Shown: positions 1 to 7,452 of the stretch, piece after piece
Layout of the letters: every line of letters begins with the position of its first letter
Position numbering within the stretch: position 1 is the stretch's first letter
Assembly: GCA_017551545.1 (NCBI GenBank)
Contig: JAFZLJ010000009.1
Coordinates: 1 to 34,174 of the forward strand
From: Treponema sp.
Lineage (GTDB): Bacteria; Spirochaetota; Spirochaetia; Treponematales; Treponemataceae
DNA: 34,174 bases
Reading direction: 5' to 3'
Notes under the pieces: model-generated
The model's database searches: none
What the model was told of the DNA's origin: nothing
The model's input: only the letters and a program-made list of their open reading frames with translations
Program-made: the position numbers and the translations under genes

Positions 1-704
1 TGAATACCTGTAAGGGCAGCGGCATCCAAAGCTGGTTCAACAGCAATAATTTTTACTGCTTCACTTTTGCTTTTAATGGAATCGCTTACACCACGGATTG
101 TACCGCCTGTTCCAACAGCACTTACTACTGCGGCAAGGTCTCCGTCTGTCTGCTCCCAGATTTCTTCTCCGGTTGTGTCGTGATGGGCCTGAGGGTTCAA
201 AGGATTAATCATCTGGTCAACAAAGTAAATGTCATCACCGGCTGCAACTCTTTCGCGGATATGCTGCTTTAAAAGATTTGTAGCGGCAACAAAGTCATTG
301 TTAGTTGCTTTAAGAGATTCCTGAAGCTCAGGTACTTCACCAATTTTCTGAACGTTTGCACCAAAGGCTTTCATTACCTGAAGTCGTTCTTTACTTACAC
401 CTTCCTGAAGATAAATCTGAACCTTGTAGCCTTTCATTGCACCAATTGCGCTTACGGCAATTCCAGTGTTACCGCTTGTGTATTCAACAAGTGTAGTTAC
501 ACCAGGTTTGATTTTTCCTTCACGTTCTGCATCTTCAATAATGCGAAGAACAATCCGGTCCTTAATGCTGCCGATTGGATTAAAATATTCCACCTTTGCA
601 AAAATATGAGCCTTAAGCCCAAGTTTTTTTTCATAACCGTTAAGATGTACCAGCGGTGTGTTTCCTACAAGTTCTGTTAATGATTCGTGTATTTGTTTCG
701 ACAT
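1..704 (-). CDS. Cysteine synthase (CysK-like) paralogue, C-terminus cut by window edge
   Basis: This is a PLP-dependent O-acetylserine sulfhydrylase family protein; about 234 residues are visible and the 3' end lies beyond base 1. It begins MSKQIHESLTELVGNTPLVH at 704, behind an AGGAGC ribosome site. PLP-lysine motif is GSIKDR, substrate loop TSGNTG, and phosphate-binding loop GTGGT. The loop reads EYTSGNTG, where the second cysK of this window has EPTSGNTG. Family members make cysteine from O-acetylserine and sulfide, but some paralogues use other nucleophiles or act as regulatory partners. It starts 9 bp after the nitrogenase-like gene upstream, so it is almost certainly the third gene of that operon. 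The coupling suggests that it captures a sulfur product of the nitrogenase-like enzyme; this is inference. Confidence 0.9.
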   Translation of the reverse strand, partial: MSKQIHESLTELVGNTPLVHLNGYEKKLGLKAHIFAKVEYFNPIGSIKDRIVLRIIEDAEREGKIKPGVTTLVEYTSGNTGIAVSAIGAMKGYKVQIYLQEGVSKERLQVMKAFGANVQKIGEVPELQESLKATNNDFVAATNLLKQHIRERVAAGDDIYFVDQMINPLNPQAHHDTTGEEIWEQTDGDLAAVVSAVGTGGTIRGVSDSIKSKSEAVKIIAVEPALDAAALTGI

Positions 705-713
705 AATGTGCTC

Positions 714-2186
714 CTATTTTCCTGATTCCGGTTTTATAAACTTATCTGTATTCTGCTCATACCACCATTTTGTGTACGGCAGCTTGATTCTTGCGGCAAG
801 GTTCTTTTCGAACGAACGGTTTGTTACTGTATCGCGGATAAGCTTTGCAAAACTCAAGGTTCCTTCATAACCAAAAACAGTGTATTCATCGGCTACGAAT
901 ACTGCTGCATAACCCTGTTTAATTGCCCAAACTGTTGTACCAGGATGTCGGCTAAAATAAACATCAGGCTTAAAGTGATTAAGAATATTCAAAACCTCGT
1001 AGTTCTGCTGGTCGGCAACTGCAACTCTCATGTCTTTTGGTGAAGTTTTCAAAAGATGTTCAAGAGCTGGAGGAACCTTTCCATTGTCGTATTTGTAGTC
1101 ATAGTGCCAGGCAAGTGCATAATCAATTGTCATTCCAAATTCCTGAAGAACGCGGGCAATTTCATAAGTAAAGCCAGGACCCATTCCAATTACGGCACGC
1201 AAGCCTTTAAGCTGCTTTGTAACTTCTTCAATCTGAGGAATAAATATCGCACGCTGTTTTTCTATGTAAGCTTCTACTTCGGCGCGTTTACCAATTGCAT
1301 CGCCAATTCCACGGAGCCAGGTTTCAAAGCCTGTAATTCCAGAATGGTTGATTGTGCGTACATACGGAACACCGTAAGTTTCTTCAAGAGCATTACCAAG
1401 ATAAGTTCCCAAAGTACCACAGATACAAACTGTACAAAGGGCTTCGCTTATATGTTCAATTTCTTCAACAGTAGAGTTACAGTAAAGGAACTGAGGTTCT
1501 GCATCAAAAACTTCCTTAAAGATTTTTGTAATCTGAGGGCGTGCGCTTTCGTAAAAGTTTTTGATATTTATTGTACGGCGCTTTTCTTTTGGCGGCTTTA
1601 CAATTCCCTGCAACACGGCGTGGTCAGAAATATCAAATCCACTTGCCCAGATGCGGCTTTTAAAACCTTCACAGTGAACCGGGATTACAGGAATCGGCAG
1701 CTCTGCATCAAGATCGCTTGCAACTCCGTCAACATCTTCGCCAGTTACGCCAGAAACACAGCTTGTAGAAACAAAGATTGCATCAGGCTTGTAGGTTTCG
1801 TAGGTGTGGCGGATTATTTTTTCAAGGTCGTTAGTTGCGCCAAACACAGTGTCTTTTTCGTTTAAGTCTGTGCAGACAAAAACTGAATTGGTTGTTTTAT
1901 TTACACGGGCAGCAATCTGGCCAAACTTTACGGCATCATTACTTGCCATTGCAGTACAACCGGCAGGAGCATGATAAACTACTGCAACATTTCTTATTGA
2001 AGCAAGAGCGTTCAAGGCACATCCCGAAAGACAGGAACTAGACTGACTGAAGCAGCGTTCACGGTTTCGTAAGGTGCCGTCTTCCGATTTATTTACAAGA
2101 GTCTGAAGGTCTCCTACAAAGCCGGTAATTGACCCGAGACGATTTTCGCGTATTGCGATATTTGCATTCTTAAAATTAAATGGCAT
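714..2186 (-). CDS. Nitrogenase component 1-like subunit (NifD/NifE-type)
   Basis: A 490-residue nitrogenase-type oxidoreductase subunit. Cys52, Cys77 (in HAPAGC) and Cys143 (in STSCVSGVTGED) are spaced 25 and 66 residues apart, close to the P-cluster ligands of NifD (62, 88, 154). Cys256 lies 15 residues before YGVPY, as the NifD cofactor cysteine (275) lies before YGIPW. The C-terminal segment that carries the cofactor histidine in NifD reads ADEYTVFGYEG, without a histidine. It is therefore unlikely to be a true dinitrogen reductase subunit; related families include methylthio-alkane reductase and other nitrogenase-like groups. The start at 2186 has an AGGAGG site overlapping the stop of the upstream partner. 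It is the second gene of a leftward operon. No NifH-type reductase is visible in the window. Confidence 0.88.
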   Translation of the reverse strand: MPFNFKNANIAIRENRLGSITGFVGDLQTLVNKSEDGTLRNRERCFSQSSSCLSGCALNALASIRNVAVVYHAPAGCTAMASNDAVKFGQIAARVNKTTNSVFVCTDLNEKDTVFGATNDLEKIIRHTYETYKPDAIFVSTSCVSGVTGEDVDGVASDLDAELPIPVIPVHCEGFKSRIWASGFDISDHAVLQGIVKPPKEKRRTINIKNFYESARPQITKIFKEVFDAEPQFLYCNSTVEEIEHISEALCTVCICGTLGTYLGNALEETYGVPYVRTINHSGITGFETWLRGIGDAIGKRAEVEAYIEKQRAIFIPQIEEVTKQLKGLRAVIGMGPGFTYEIARVLQEFGMTIDYALAWHYDYKYDNGKVPPALEHLLKTSPKDMRVAVADQQNYEVLNILNHFKPDVYFSRHPGTTVWAIKQGYAAVFVADEYTVFGYEGTLSFAKLIRDTVTNRSFEKNLAARIKLPYTKWWYEQNTDKFIKPESGK

Positions 2187-2195
2187 GGCATCCTC

Positions 2196-3521
2196 CTATA
2201 ACTTCAACTTACTCATTGCGGCTGTATAAATCTGTTCAAGAAGATGAAGACCTCCTGAATATCCGGCAATGTGGTCATTAATTACAAGTTTTTCAAGCAT
2301 AGGGTAACTAACATTTACAAAGTGACCGCCAATTTCAGCTGCAAGCTTTTTCTCCCAGTTAGAACCGATAATCAGCGGAGTTCCGGCAAAATCGGCTGCT
2401 TTAATCTGCTCGTGAATATCGTGACCGTCTGTTGTAAACTGAACAGGAGTTGTAATTCCGTAGTTCAGATTGTTTAATTCATCTGTGATTTTCTGCTGGT
2501 GTGCTTTTGGTGCATCATCGGTAATGAAAACCTTTTCCGGGAACAAGCCCATGTCATTTACAAGGAACTTTGTTACTGCAATTGCATATTCACTGTCGCT
2601 TGCAACTGTAAAGCGTTTTCCAAGAATACGGGTTTCAAGCAGAGTATCTGCAAAGCGTTCAATATAATAGTAGAACTCAGCTTCTTTTTCTGTGATTACT
2701 TTTTCTACAAGTTCTTTATCAACACCTGTAAATTCCTGAACGGCTCGAAGGAACTTTGTAGTTTCTGTTGCACCAATAGGCAAAACAGGATACTGCAAAA
2801 GCGGAATATTAAAACGACTCTGCAGATATTTTGCACTTTCAAGACCTGCCCAAGGAGAAACAAGAATAGTAAATTCTGCCTGTGGGATTTTTTTAAGATT
2901 TTCAATACTGCGTCCAAAACCAAAAATTGTATTTGGTTTAAGTCCGATTTCGGTCAAAAGCGCTTCAATTTCACGAAGGTTTCCAAGCCAGTAAGGATCC
3001 TGCTGAGGTGGAGCAACAAAAAGGTTTACAAGGCCCTTCGTGGTCCCTGAGCTTGTCGAAGGGTCAGTCACATCTTCCCGCTCTAAATACTGCTCAAAAA
3101 TTGATTTCAAAATCCAGTCGTGGCCAACATAGTTGTTTCCCTTAAAGCCCGGAGTCTTTGCCCAAAGCACAGGTTTTTCTGCATTGGCAAAATTTCCGGT
3201 AACTTCTTCAATATCATCACCAATAATTTCACCGGTACAGCCAGAAAGTACTACAAATAAATCTGCATCAATAACCTTAAGCGCATTTTCTATAGTAGAA
3301 CGCAGCTTATTAGTTCCACCAAAAACAACTTCCTTTTCGCTTATGGAAGTACATGGAAAAATATTAGGACTGTAACGTCCACTTGTTCCGTTATTATCAT
3401 TTAGTTTTGAAGCACAACCCGGTCCTGAATGAAGGATAGGAATTGCACCGGGAATTGCCTGGACGGTCTGCATTGCAGCAAGTGCACATTTGTACCGTGG
3501 CTGATCCAGAATCTTTGCCAT
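2196..3521 (-). CDS. Nitrogenase component 1-like subunit (NifK/NifN-type)
   Basis: A 441-residue partner of the neighbouring NifD-like subunit. Cys12, Cys36 (in HSGPGC) and Cys95 (in LSGCTGEIIGDD) are spaced 24 and 59 residues, matching the P-cluster ligand spacing of NifK. The start MAKILDQPRY at 3521 has a GGAGCAG site. An in-frame extension to 3593 would begin at the predicted transcription start and is rejected. The two subunits probably form a heterotetramer needing an Fe-protein-type electron donor, which would be encoded elsewhere. An interspersed palindromic repeat lies in frame near residues 153-160 (reads TDPSTSSGT). It is the first gene of the operon, transcribed from a promoter whose -35 is covered by a CymR-type box. 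Confidence 0.86.
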   Translation of the reverse strand: MAKILDQPRYKCALAAMQTVQAIPGAIPILHSGPGCASKLNDNNGTSGRYSPNIFPCTSISEKEVVFGGTNKLRSTIENALKVIDADLFVVLSGCTGEIIGDDIEEVTGNFANAEKPVLWAKTPGFKGNNYVGHDWILKSIFEQYLEREDVTDPSTSSGTTKGLVNLFVAPPQQDPYWLGNLREIEALLTEIGLKPNTIFGFGRSIENLKKIPQAEFTILVSPWAGLESAKYLQSRFNIPLLQYPVLPIGATETTKFLRAVQEFTGVDKELVEKVITEKEAEFYYYIERFADTLLETRILGKRFTVASDSEYAIAVTKFLVNDMGLFPEKVFITDDAPKAHQQKITDELNNLNYGITTPVQFTTDGHDIHEQIKAADFAGTPLIIGSNWEKKLAAEIGGHFVNVSYPMLEKLVINDHIAGYSGGLHLLEQIYTAAMSKLKL

Positions 3522-3567
3522 AACTGCTCCTTTTATAAGGCCTGAAAGACCTTTTAATATATAAAAA

Positions 3568-3584
3568 CCTATTGACTTAGTAGG
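3568..3584. promoter_or_regulatory. CymR-type operator box 1
   Basis: CCTATTGACTTAGTAGG, an imperfect palindrome with CCTA/TAGG ends. It covers the -35 of the patB promoter and falls just after the predicted start of the divergent nitrogenase-like operon. Four similar boxes occur in the window. Assignment to the CymR-like protein encoded at 4882-5307 is inferred from proximity and from the sulfur genes it marks. Confidence 0.7.
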
Positions 3585-3600
3585 TAATAACATTTATACT
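3572..3600 (+). promoter_or_regulatory. Promoter of patB-cymR
   Basis: -35 TTGACT (3572-3577), 17-bp spacer, -10 TATACT (3595-3600). The -35 lies inside the 3568-3584 palindrome. It is arranged back to back with the promoter of the nitrogenase-like operon. Confidence 0.75.
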
Positions 3601-3621
3601 ACAACTAACCTATTAAGTCAA
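3593..3621 (-). promoter_or_regulatory. Promoter of the nitrogenase-like operon
   Basis: Read on the minus strand: -35 TTGACT (3621-3616), 17-bp spacer, -10 TATAAA (3598-3593). The predicted start is near 3586, giving a leader of about 65 nt. The -10 overlaps the -10 of the divergent patB promoter, so the two are unlikely to fire together. The -35 lies inside the 3609-3625 palindrome. Confidence 0.75.
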
Positions 3622-3625
3622 TGGG
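3609..3625. promoter_or_regulatory. CymR-type operator box 2
   Basis: CCTATTAAGTCAATGGG (reverse strand CCCATTGACTTAATAGG). It covers the -35 of the nitrogenase-like operon promoter and lies 24 bp from box 1, so both divergent promoters carry one box on the -35 and a second near the start site. Confidence 0.68.
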
Positions 3626-3640
3626 TTAATAATAGAAAAT

Positions 3641-3674
3641 CCGTTAAAAAATAATGCGAAAGCATTATTTTAGG
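3641..3674 (+). promoter_or_regulatory. Leader hairpin with GAAA tetraloop before patB
   Basis: A 10-bp stem AAAATAATGC / GCATTATTTT closed by a GAAA loop, 23 nt before patB. The same hairpin with the same flanks (CCGTTAAAAA before, TTTAGG after) occurs in the metY leader at 8787-8818 on the other strand. It may be an attenuator, an mRNA-stabilising element or a small repeat. Confidence 0.6.
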
Positions 3675-3696
3675 ATTTACCTATCCGGAGATCACC

Positions 3697-4869
3697 ATGA
3701 GTTATGATTTTAATAAAGTAGTAGACAGACACGGATCTAATTGTATAAAAACAGATCTTGCTTTAGTACGTGGTAAGCCTGCCGATGTGCTTTCGCTTTG
3801 GGTTGCCGATATGGATTTTCCTACAGCGCCTGTAATTCTTGAAGCACTTCACGAAAAAGTGGAGCATGGAATTTTTGGTTATTCGTGTTTGGACAACAGT
3901 TTTTTTGAAGCATTGAAAAACTGGATGCAGACAGAACACAATTTTACGCCGGAGCGTCACGATCTTGTTACAACTCCCGGAGTAGTTTTTGGAATTGCCT
4001 GTGCCATCAAAGCTTTTACAAAAGAAGGGGATTCTGTAATCATTCAAAGTCCTGTTTACTATCCTTTTAAAAATATGATTGAGTTGAATAACCGCACTCT
4101 TGTTGCTTCTTCGCTTTATGAAAAGGATGGCAAGTATTTTATAGATTTTGAAGATTTTGAAAAAAAGATAATAGATAATAATGTAAAGCTTTTTATTTTA
4201 TGCAGTCCTCATAATCCTGTTGGACGAGTGTGGACAAAAAATGAATTACAAAAGCTTTCAGAAATCTGTCTTCGCAATAATGTAATTGTTTTTGCAGATG
4301 AGATTCATAATGATTTTATTTTTGAACCAAATGAGCATACAGTCTTTTCAACTCTTTCGAATGAAGCAGCCGAAAATAGTGTTGTTTCAATGTCGGTCAG
4401 TAAAACTTTTAATCTTGCGGGGCTTCAGTTTTCTACAAACTTTATAAAAAATCCTGTGTTAAGAAAAAAGTTTCACGATGAAAAAGATAAGACCGGTTAT
4501 GATGAACCAAGTGTAATGGGACTTACTGCTGCACGTGCCGCTTATTTAAATGGTAAAGAATGGCTTGAAGCTCTAAAAAAACACTTAAAGGATAATCTTG
4601 ATTATTTACGAAGCTTTTTACAGGACAAGTTGCCAAAGGTTCGTTTGATTGAACCGGAAGGAACTTATCTTATCTGGCTTGATTTTTCTGCTTTTGGTTA
4701 CAGCGATGCCGAGCTTGATGACATAATTGTAAATAAAGCAAAGCTCTGGCTTGACCGCGGAACGATGTTCGGACCGGAAGGAGCAAATTTCCAACGAATA
4801 AACATTGCAACTCCAAGACCTGTTTTGCAGGATGCACTTGAACGGTTAGAAAAGGTTTTTAAAGAATAA
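3697..4869 (+). CDS. patB: PatB/MalY-type cystathionine beta-lyase (class I/II aminotransferase fold)
   Basis: A 390-residue fold-type I PLP enzyme of the MalY/PatB C-S lyase group. Motifs are the N-terminal LWVADMDFPTAP, substrate-loop YSCLDNSF, CSPHNPVGRVW, FADEIHNDF and the PLP-lysine segment SVSKTFNLAGLQ. Members cleave cystathionine or other cysteine S-conjugates, releasing a thiol or sulfide, pyruvate and ammonia. The start has a CCGGAG site. It is followed 12 bp later by the CymR-like repressor, so the two form an operon. The divergent nitrogenase-like operon shares its regulatory region. A plain aminotransferase role is possible but less likely given the MalY-type motifs and context. 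Confidence 0.85.
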   Translation: MSYDFNKVVDRHGSNCIKTDLALVRGKPADVLSLWVADMDFPTAPVILEALHEKVEHGIFGYSCLDNSFFEALKNWMQTEHNFTPERHDLVTTPGVVFGIACAIKAFTKEGDSVIIQSPVYYPFKNMIELNNRTLVASSLYEKDGKYFIDFEDFEKKIIDNNVKLFILCSPHNPVGRVWTKNELQKLSEICLRNNVIVFADEIHNDFIFEPNEHTVFSTLSNEAAENSVVSMSVSKTFNLAGLQFSTNFIKNPVLRKKFHDEKDKTGYDEPSVMGLTAARAAYLNGKEWLEALKKHLKDNLDYLRSFLQDKLPKVRLIEPEGTYLIWLDFSAFGYSDAELDDIIVNKAKLWLDRGTMFGPEGANFQRINIATPRPVLQDALERLEKVFKE

Positions 4870-4881
4870 GAGGTACTCAAA

Positions 4882-5307
4882 ATGATGAAAATTTCTACAA
4901 AAGGACAATATGCACTTTTAATAATGACAGAGCTGGCAGAGCAGCCGGAAGGAAAATTTATTCCTCTTAAGCTGCTTTCTCACAGACACAATCTTTCTGT
5001 AAAATATCTGGAGCAGATTCTCATTCATTTGAGTAAAGCAGGGCTTGTAATTGGTGTTCGCGGAAGTAACGGTGGTTACAAACTTGTAAAAAAGACAGAA
5101 GAATACACAACAGGCGAGATTCTTCGTGCACTTGAAGGTGATTTATCGCCAATAAATGTACGCGAGAATAATGTCATAACAGACACTGGTAACGACGACT
5201 ACTGGAAGGATTTTGAAGTAGTAATTAACAATTATGTAGATTCTGTAACGCTTGATAAACTTGTTGAAAAAAATAAAGAAAACACAGGCTGGATGTATTA
5301 TATTTAA
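4882..5307 (+). CDS. cymR: Rrf2-family repressor, CymR-like
   Basis: A 141-residue Rrf2-type winged-helix regulator. The N-terminus MKISTKGQYAL, the helix YLEQILIHLSKAGLV, the wing VRGSNGGYKL and the C-terminal WMYYI closely resemble Bacillus CymR, the repressor of cysteine/methionine genes that works in complex with CysK and responds to O-acetylserine. There is no cysteine in the protein, so it cannot carry the iron-sulfur cluster of IscR-type members. The first of two adjacent ATGs is chosen because an AGAGGT site lies 7 nt upstream. It shares the patB promoter, so it would repress itself through boxes 1 and 2. The CysK partner may be the cysK at 13663 or the paralogue at 1-704. Confidence 0.85.
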   Translation: MMKISTKGQYALLIMTELAEQPEGKFIPLKLLSHRHNLSVKYLEQILIHLSKAGLVIGVRGSNGGYKLVKKTEEYTTGEILRALEGDLSPINVRENNVITDTGNDDYWKDFEVVINNYVDSVTLDKLVEKNKENTGWMYYI

Positions 5308-5335
5308 TTGCATTTATAGAAAAGATTGTCTGCTA

Positions 5336-5364
5336 TTGACAAACCCTCCCGTAAACGATAAAAA
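5336..5364 (+). promoter_or_regulatory. Promoter of dapF-dapL
   Basis: -35 TTGACA (5336-5341), 17-bp spacer, -10 TAAAAA (5359-5364). The -10 ends 7 nt before the dapF ATG and no Shine-Dalgarno sequence is seen, so the transcript may begin at the start codon. Confidence 0.55.
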
Positions 5365-5371
5365 AGTTTCT

Positions 5372-6253
5372 ATGAAGTTTACAAAAATGCACGGGTGCGG
5401 AAATGATTATATTTATTTTGACTGCACCAAAACTGATTTTCCTGTCGGGGCAGAAGGCGAAAAGGCTGCGGCTATTAAGCTTTCTGACAGGCATTTTGGA
5501 ATTGGTGGGGATGGAATTATTTTAATTAAAAAAGGCCACACTGCTGATTTTGAAATGGTTATGTACAATGCCGATGGAAGCCGAAGTCAGATGTGCGGAA
5601 ACGGAATCCGCTGTGTTGGAAAATATGTTTATGATGCCGGTTATACTCAAGGCCGCGAGTTTACTGTTGAATCTATGGGTGCTGTAAAGCATTTGAATGT
5701 TATTCAGGGTGAACGCGGCGAAAAAGAAACCTGGCTCAGTGTTGATATGGGTGCGCCGATACTTGAAGCGGAGAAGATACCTGTTGCCGGCCCTTCGACA
5801 GGCTCAGGGACCCCAAAGCGCGTCATCATGCACCCGCTCACAATTGCCGGAAAGGAATATAAAATAACCTGCGTTTCCATGGGAAATCCTCATGCTGTTG
5901 TTTTTATTGACAAAAAGCCTGCAGAGTTTGATGTTTGCGGCATAGGCCCGCTTTTTGAAAATGATCCATTTTTCCCGGAGCGCACAAATACCGAATTTGC
6001 TTATGTAGAAGACCGTCATACAATCTGGATGCGCGTTTGGGAACGTGGAACAGGCGAAACTTTAGCCTGCGGAACCGGAACATGCGCCACAGTAGTTGCT
6101 GCAATTTTGAACAACCTTGTTGATGCGGGCACACCAGTTACAGTTCATCTTGTAGGCGGAGATTTGAAAATTGAATGGAGCGGCCGTGAAGAAGACAGCG
6201 TATTCATGACCGGTCCTGCAGAAAATGTATTTACAGGAGATGTATCATTATGA
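5372..6253 (+). CDS. dapF: Diaminopimelate epimerase
   Basis: A 293-residue enzyme that interconverts LL- and meso-diaminopimelate for lysine and peptidoglycan synthesis. Both catalytic cysteine motifs are present: [15 protein letters not shown] and [11 protein letters not shown]; the N-terminus [18 protein letters not shown] is typical. An upstream in-frame extension into cymR is rejected because the family start is at MKFTKMHG and a promoter lies just before it. An interspersed palindrome (5791-5812) is inserted in frame and reads GPSTGSGT near residues 140-147, in a surface region between strands. The last four bases overlap the dapL start (ATGA), indicating translational coupling. Confidence 0.95.
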   Translation: MKFTKMHGCGNDYIYFDCTKTDFPVGAEGEKAAAIKLSDRHFGIGGDGIILIKKGHTADFEMVMYNADGSRSQMCGNGIRCVGKYVYDAGYTQGREFTVESMGAVKHLNVIQGERGEKETWLSVDMGAPILEAEKIPVAGPSTGSGTPKRVIMHPLTIAGKEYKITCVSMGNPHAVVFIDKKPAEFDVCGIGPLFENDPFFPERTNTEFAYVEDRHTIWMRVWERGTGETLACGTGTCATVVAAILNNLVDAGTPVTVHLVGGDLKIEWSGREEDSVFMTGPAENVFTGDVSL

Positions 6254-7452
6254 AGATTAATAAAAATTTTTTAGACCTTGAGGCAAGTTATCTTTTTTCT
6301 ACGGTAAACAGAAAGACCCGCGAGTTTATTGCAGCTCATCCGGGTTGTGATGTTATAAAAATTTCGATTGGTGATGTTACAAAGCCAATCTGTCCAGTTG
6401 TAATTGATGCAATGCACAAGGCTGTTGATGAAATGGCCGATGAAAAGACCTTCCGGGGCTATCCACCAGAGCAGGGTTATGATTTTGTTCGCGAAAAAAT
6501 TCTTGAATGGGATTATACAAAGCGCGGAATTGACTTAAAGCTTGATGAAATTTTCCTTTCTGATGGTGCCAAGTCTGACTGCGGAAACATTGGCGACATT
6601 TTTGCTACAGACAACACTGTTGCAATCTGCGATCCTGTTTATCCTGTTTACATTGATACAAACATTATGAACGGGCGTAAAAATAATATAATTATCATGC
6701 CGTGTAGTGTAGAAACCGGATTTTTGCCGGAACTTCCTGCAGAGGGTGCCCCTGTTGCAGACATCATTTATCTTTGCTTCCCGAATAATCCGACTGGTGC
6801 TGTTGCTCCAAAAAGCTATCTTAAAAAATGGGTTGATTATGCAAATGCCCATCACAGTTTGATTTTGTTTGATTCAGCTTATGAAGCTTTTGTAACAGAA
6901 CCTGATATTCCAAAATCAATTTATGAAATTCCGGGCGCTAAAACCTGCGCAATTGAGCTTCGTTCATTCTCTAAAACTGCGGGCTTTACAGGTTTGCGCT
7001 GCGGCTATACTGTAGTTCCTCACGAGCTTGTTTTTGACGGAACTGAATTAAATGCACTTTGGATGCGCCGTCAGTCTACAAAGTTCAATGGTGTTTCGTA
7101 CATAACTCAGTGTGGTGCTGCTGCAATTTATTCAGAAGAAGGTCAGAAACAGATTCAGGAAAATCTTTCTTACTACAAAGAAAATGCACGATTGATTTAT
7201 GAAGGAGTAACTGCTGCCGGTTTTAAGGCATTCGGTGGTAAAAACTCTCCTTACGTATGGATGCAGATTCCCGAAGGCTACACAAGCTGGAGCTTTTTTG
7301 ATGAATTACTCGAAAAATGCCAGGTTGTTGGAACTCCGGGAAGCGGTTTTGGAAAAATGGGCGAGGGCTACCTGCGCCTGACAGGCTTTGGTTCCCGCGA
7401 ACGAACTATTGAGGCAATCGAAAGAATCAAAGCCAGTAAACTTATTAAATAG
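6250..7452 (+). CDS. dapL: LL-diaminopimelate aminotransferase
   Basis: A 400-residue fold-type I aminotransferase that makes LL-diaminopimelate directly from tetrahydrodipicolinate and glutamate. The N-terminal [14 protein letters not shown], the FPNNPTGAV substrate segment and the PLP-lysine segment [16 protein letters not shown] fit DapL. Pairing with dapF supports the DapL variant of the lysine pathway, which bypasses succinylated or acetylated intermediates. The gene overlaps dapF by 4 bp at its start and overlaps metY tail to tail by 8 bp at its end. Confidence 0.93.
   Translation: MKINKNFLDLEASYLFSTVNRKTREFIAAHPGCDVIKISIGDVTKPICPVVIDAMHKAVDEMADEKTFRGYPPEQGYDFVREKILEWDYTKRGIDLKLDEIFLSDGAKSDCGNIGDIFATDNTVAICDPVYPVYIDTNIMNGRKNNIIIMPCSVETGFLPELPAEGAPVADIIYLCFPNNPTGAVAPKSYLKKWVDYANAHHSLILFDSAYEAFVTEPDIPKSIYEIPGAKTCAIELRSFSKTAGFTGLRCGYTVVPHELVFDGTELNALWMRRQSTKFNGVSYITQCGAAAIYSEEGQKQIQENLSYYKENARLIYEGVTAAGFKAFGGKNSPYVWMQIPEGYTSWSFFDELLEKCQVVGTPGSGFGKMGEGYLRLTGFGSRERTIEAIERIKASKLIK

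Noticed and set aside
1056..1865. Plus-strand ORF of 269 codons opposite the NifD-like gene
   Set aside because: It is antisense to a clearly conserved gene and its Cys/Phe-rich composition is that of a reverse-complement shadow.
714..3521. True nitrogen-fixing nitrogenase
   Set aside because: No nifH, nifB, nifE/N or other nif genes appear in the window, the cofactor histidine is not found in the NifD-like subunit, and the context is sulfur metabolism.
3522..3593. N-terminal extension of the NifK-like subunit
   Set aside because: It would begin at or before the predicted transcription start, while the ATG at 3521 has a ribosome site.
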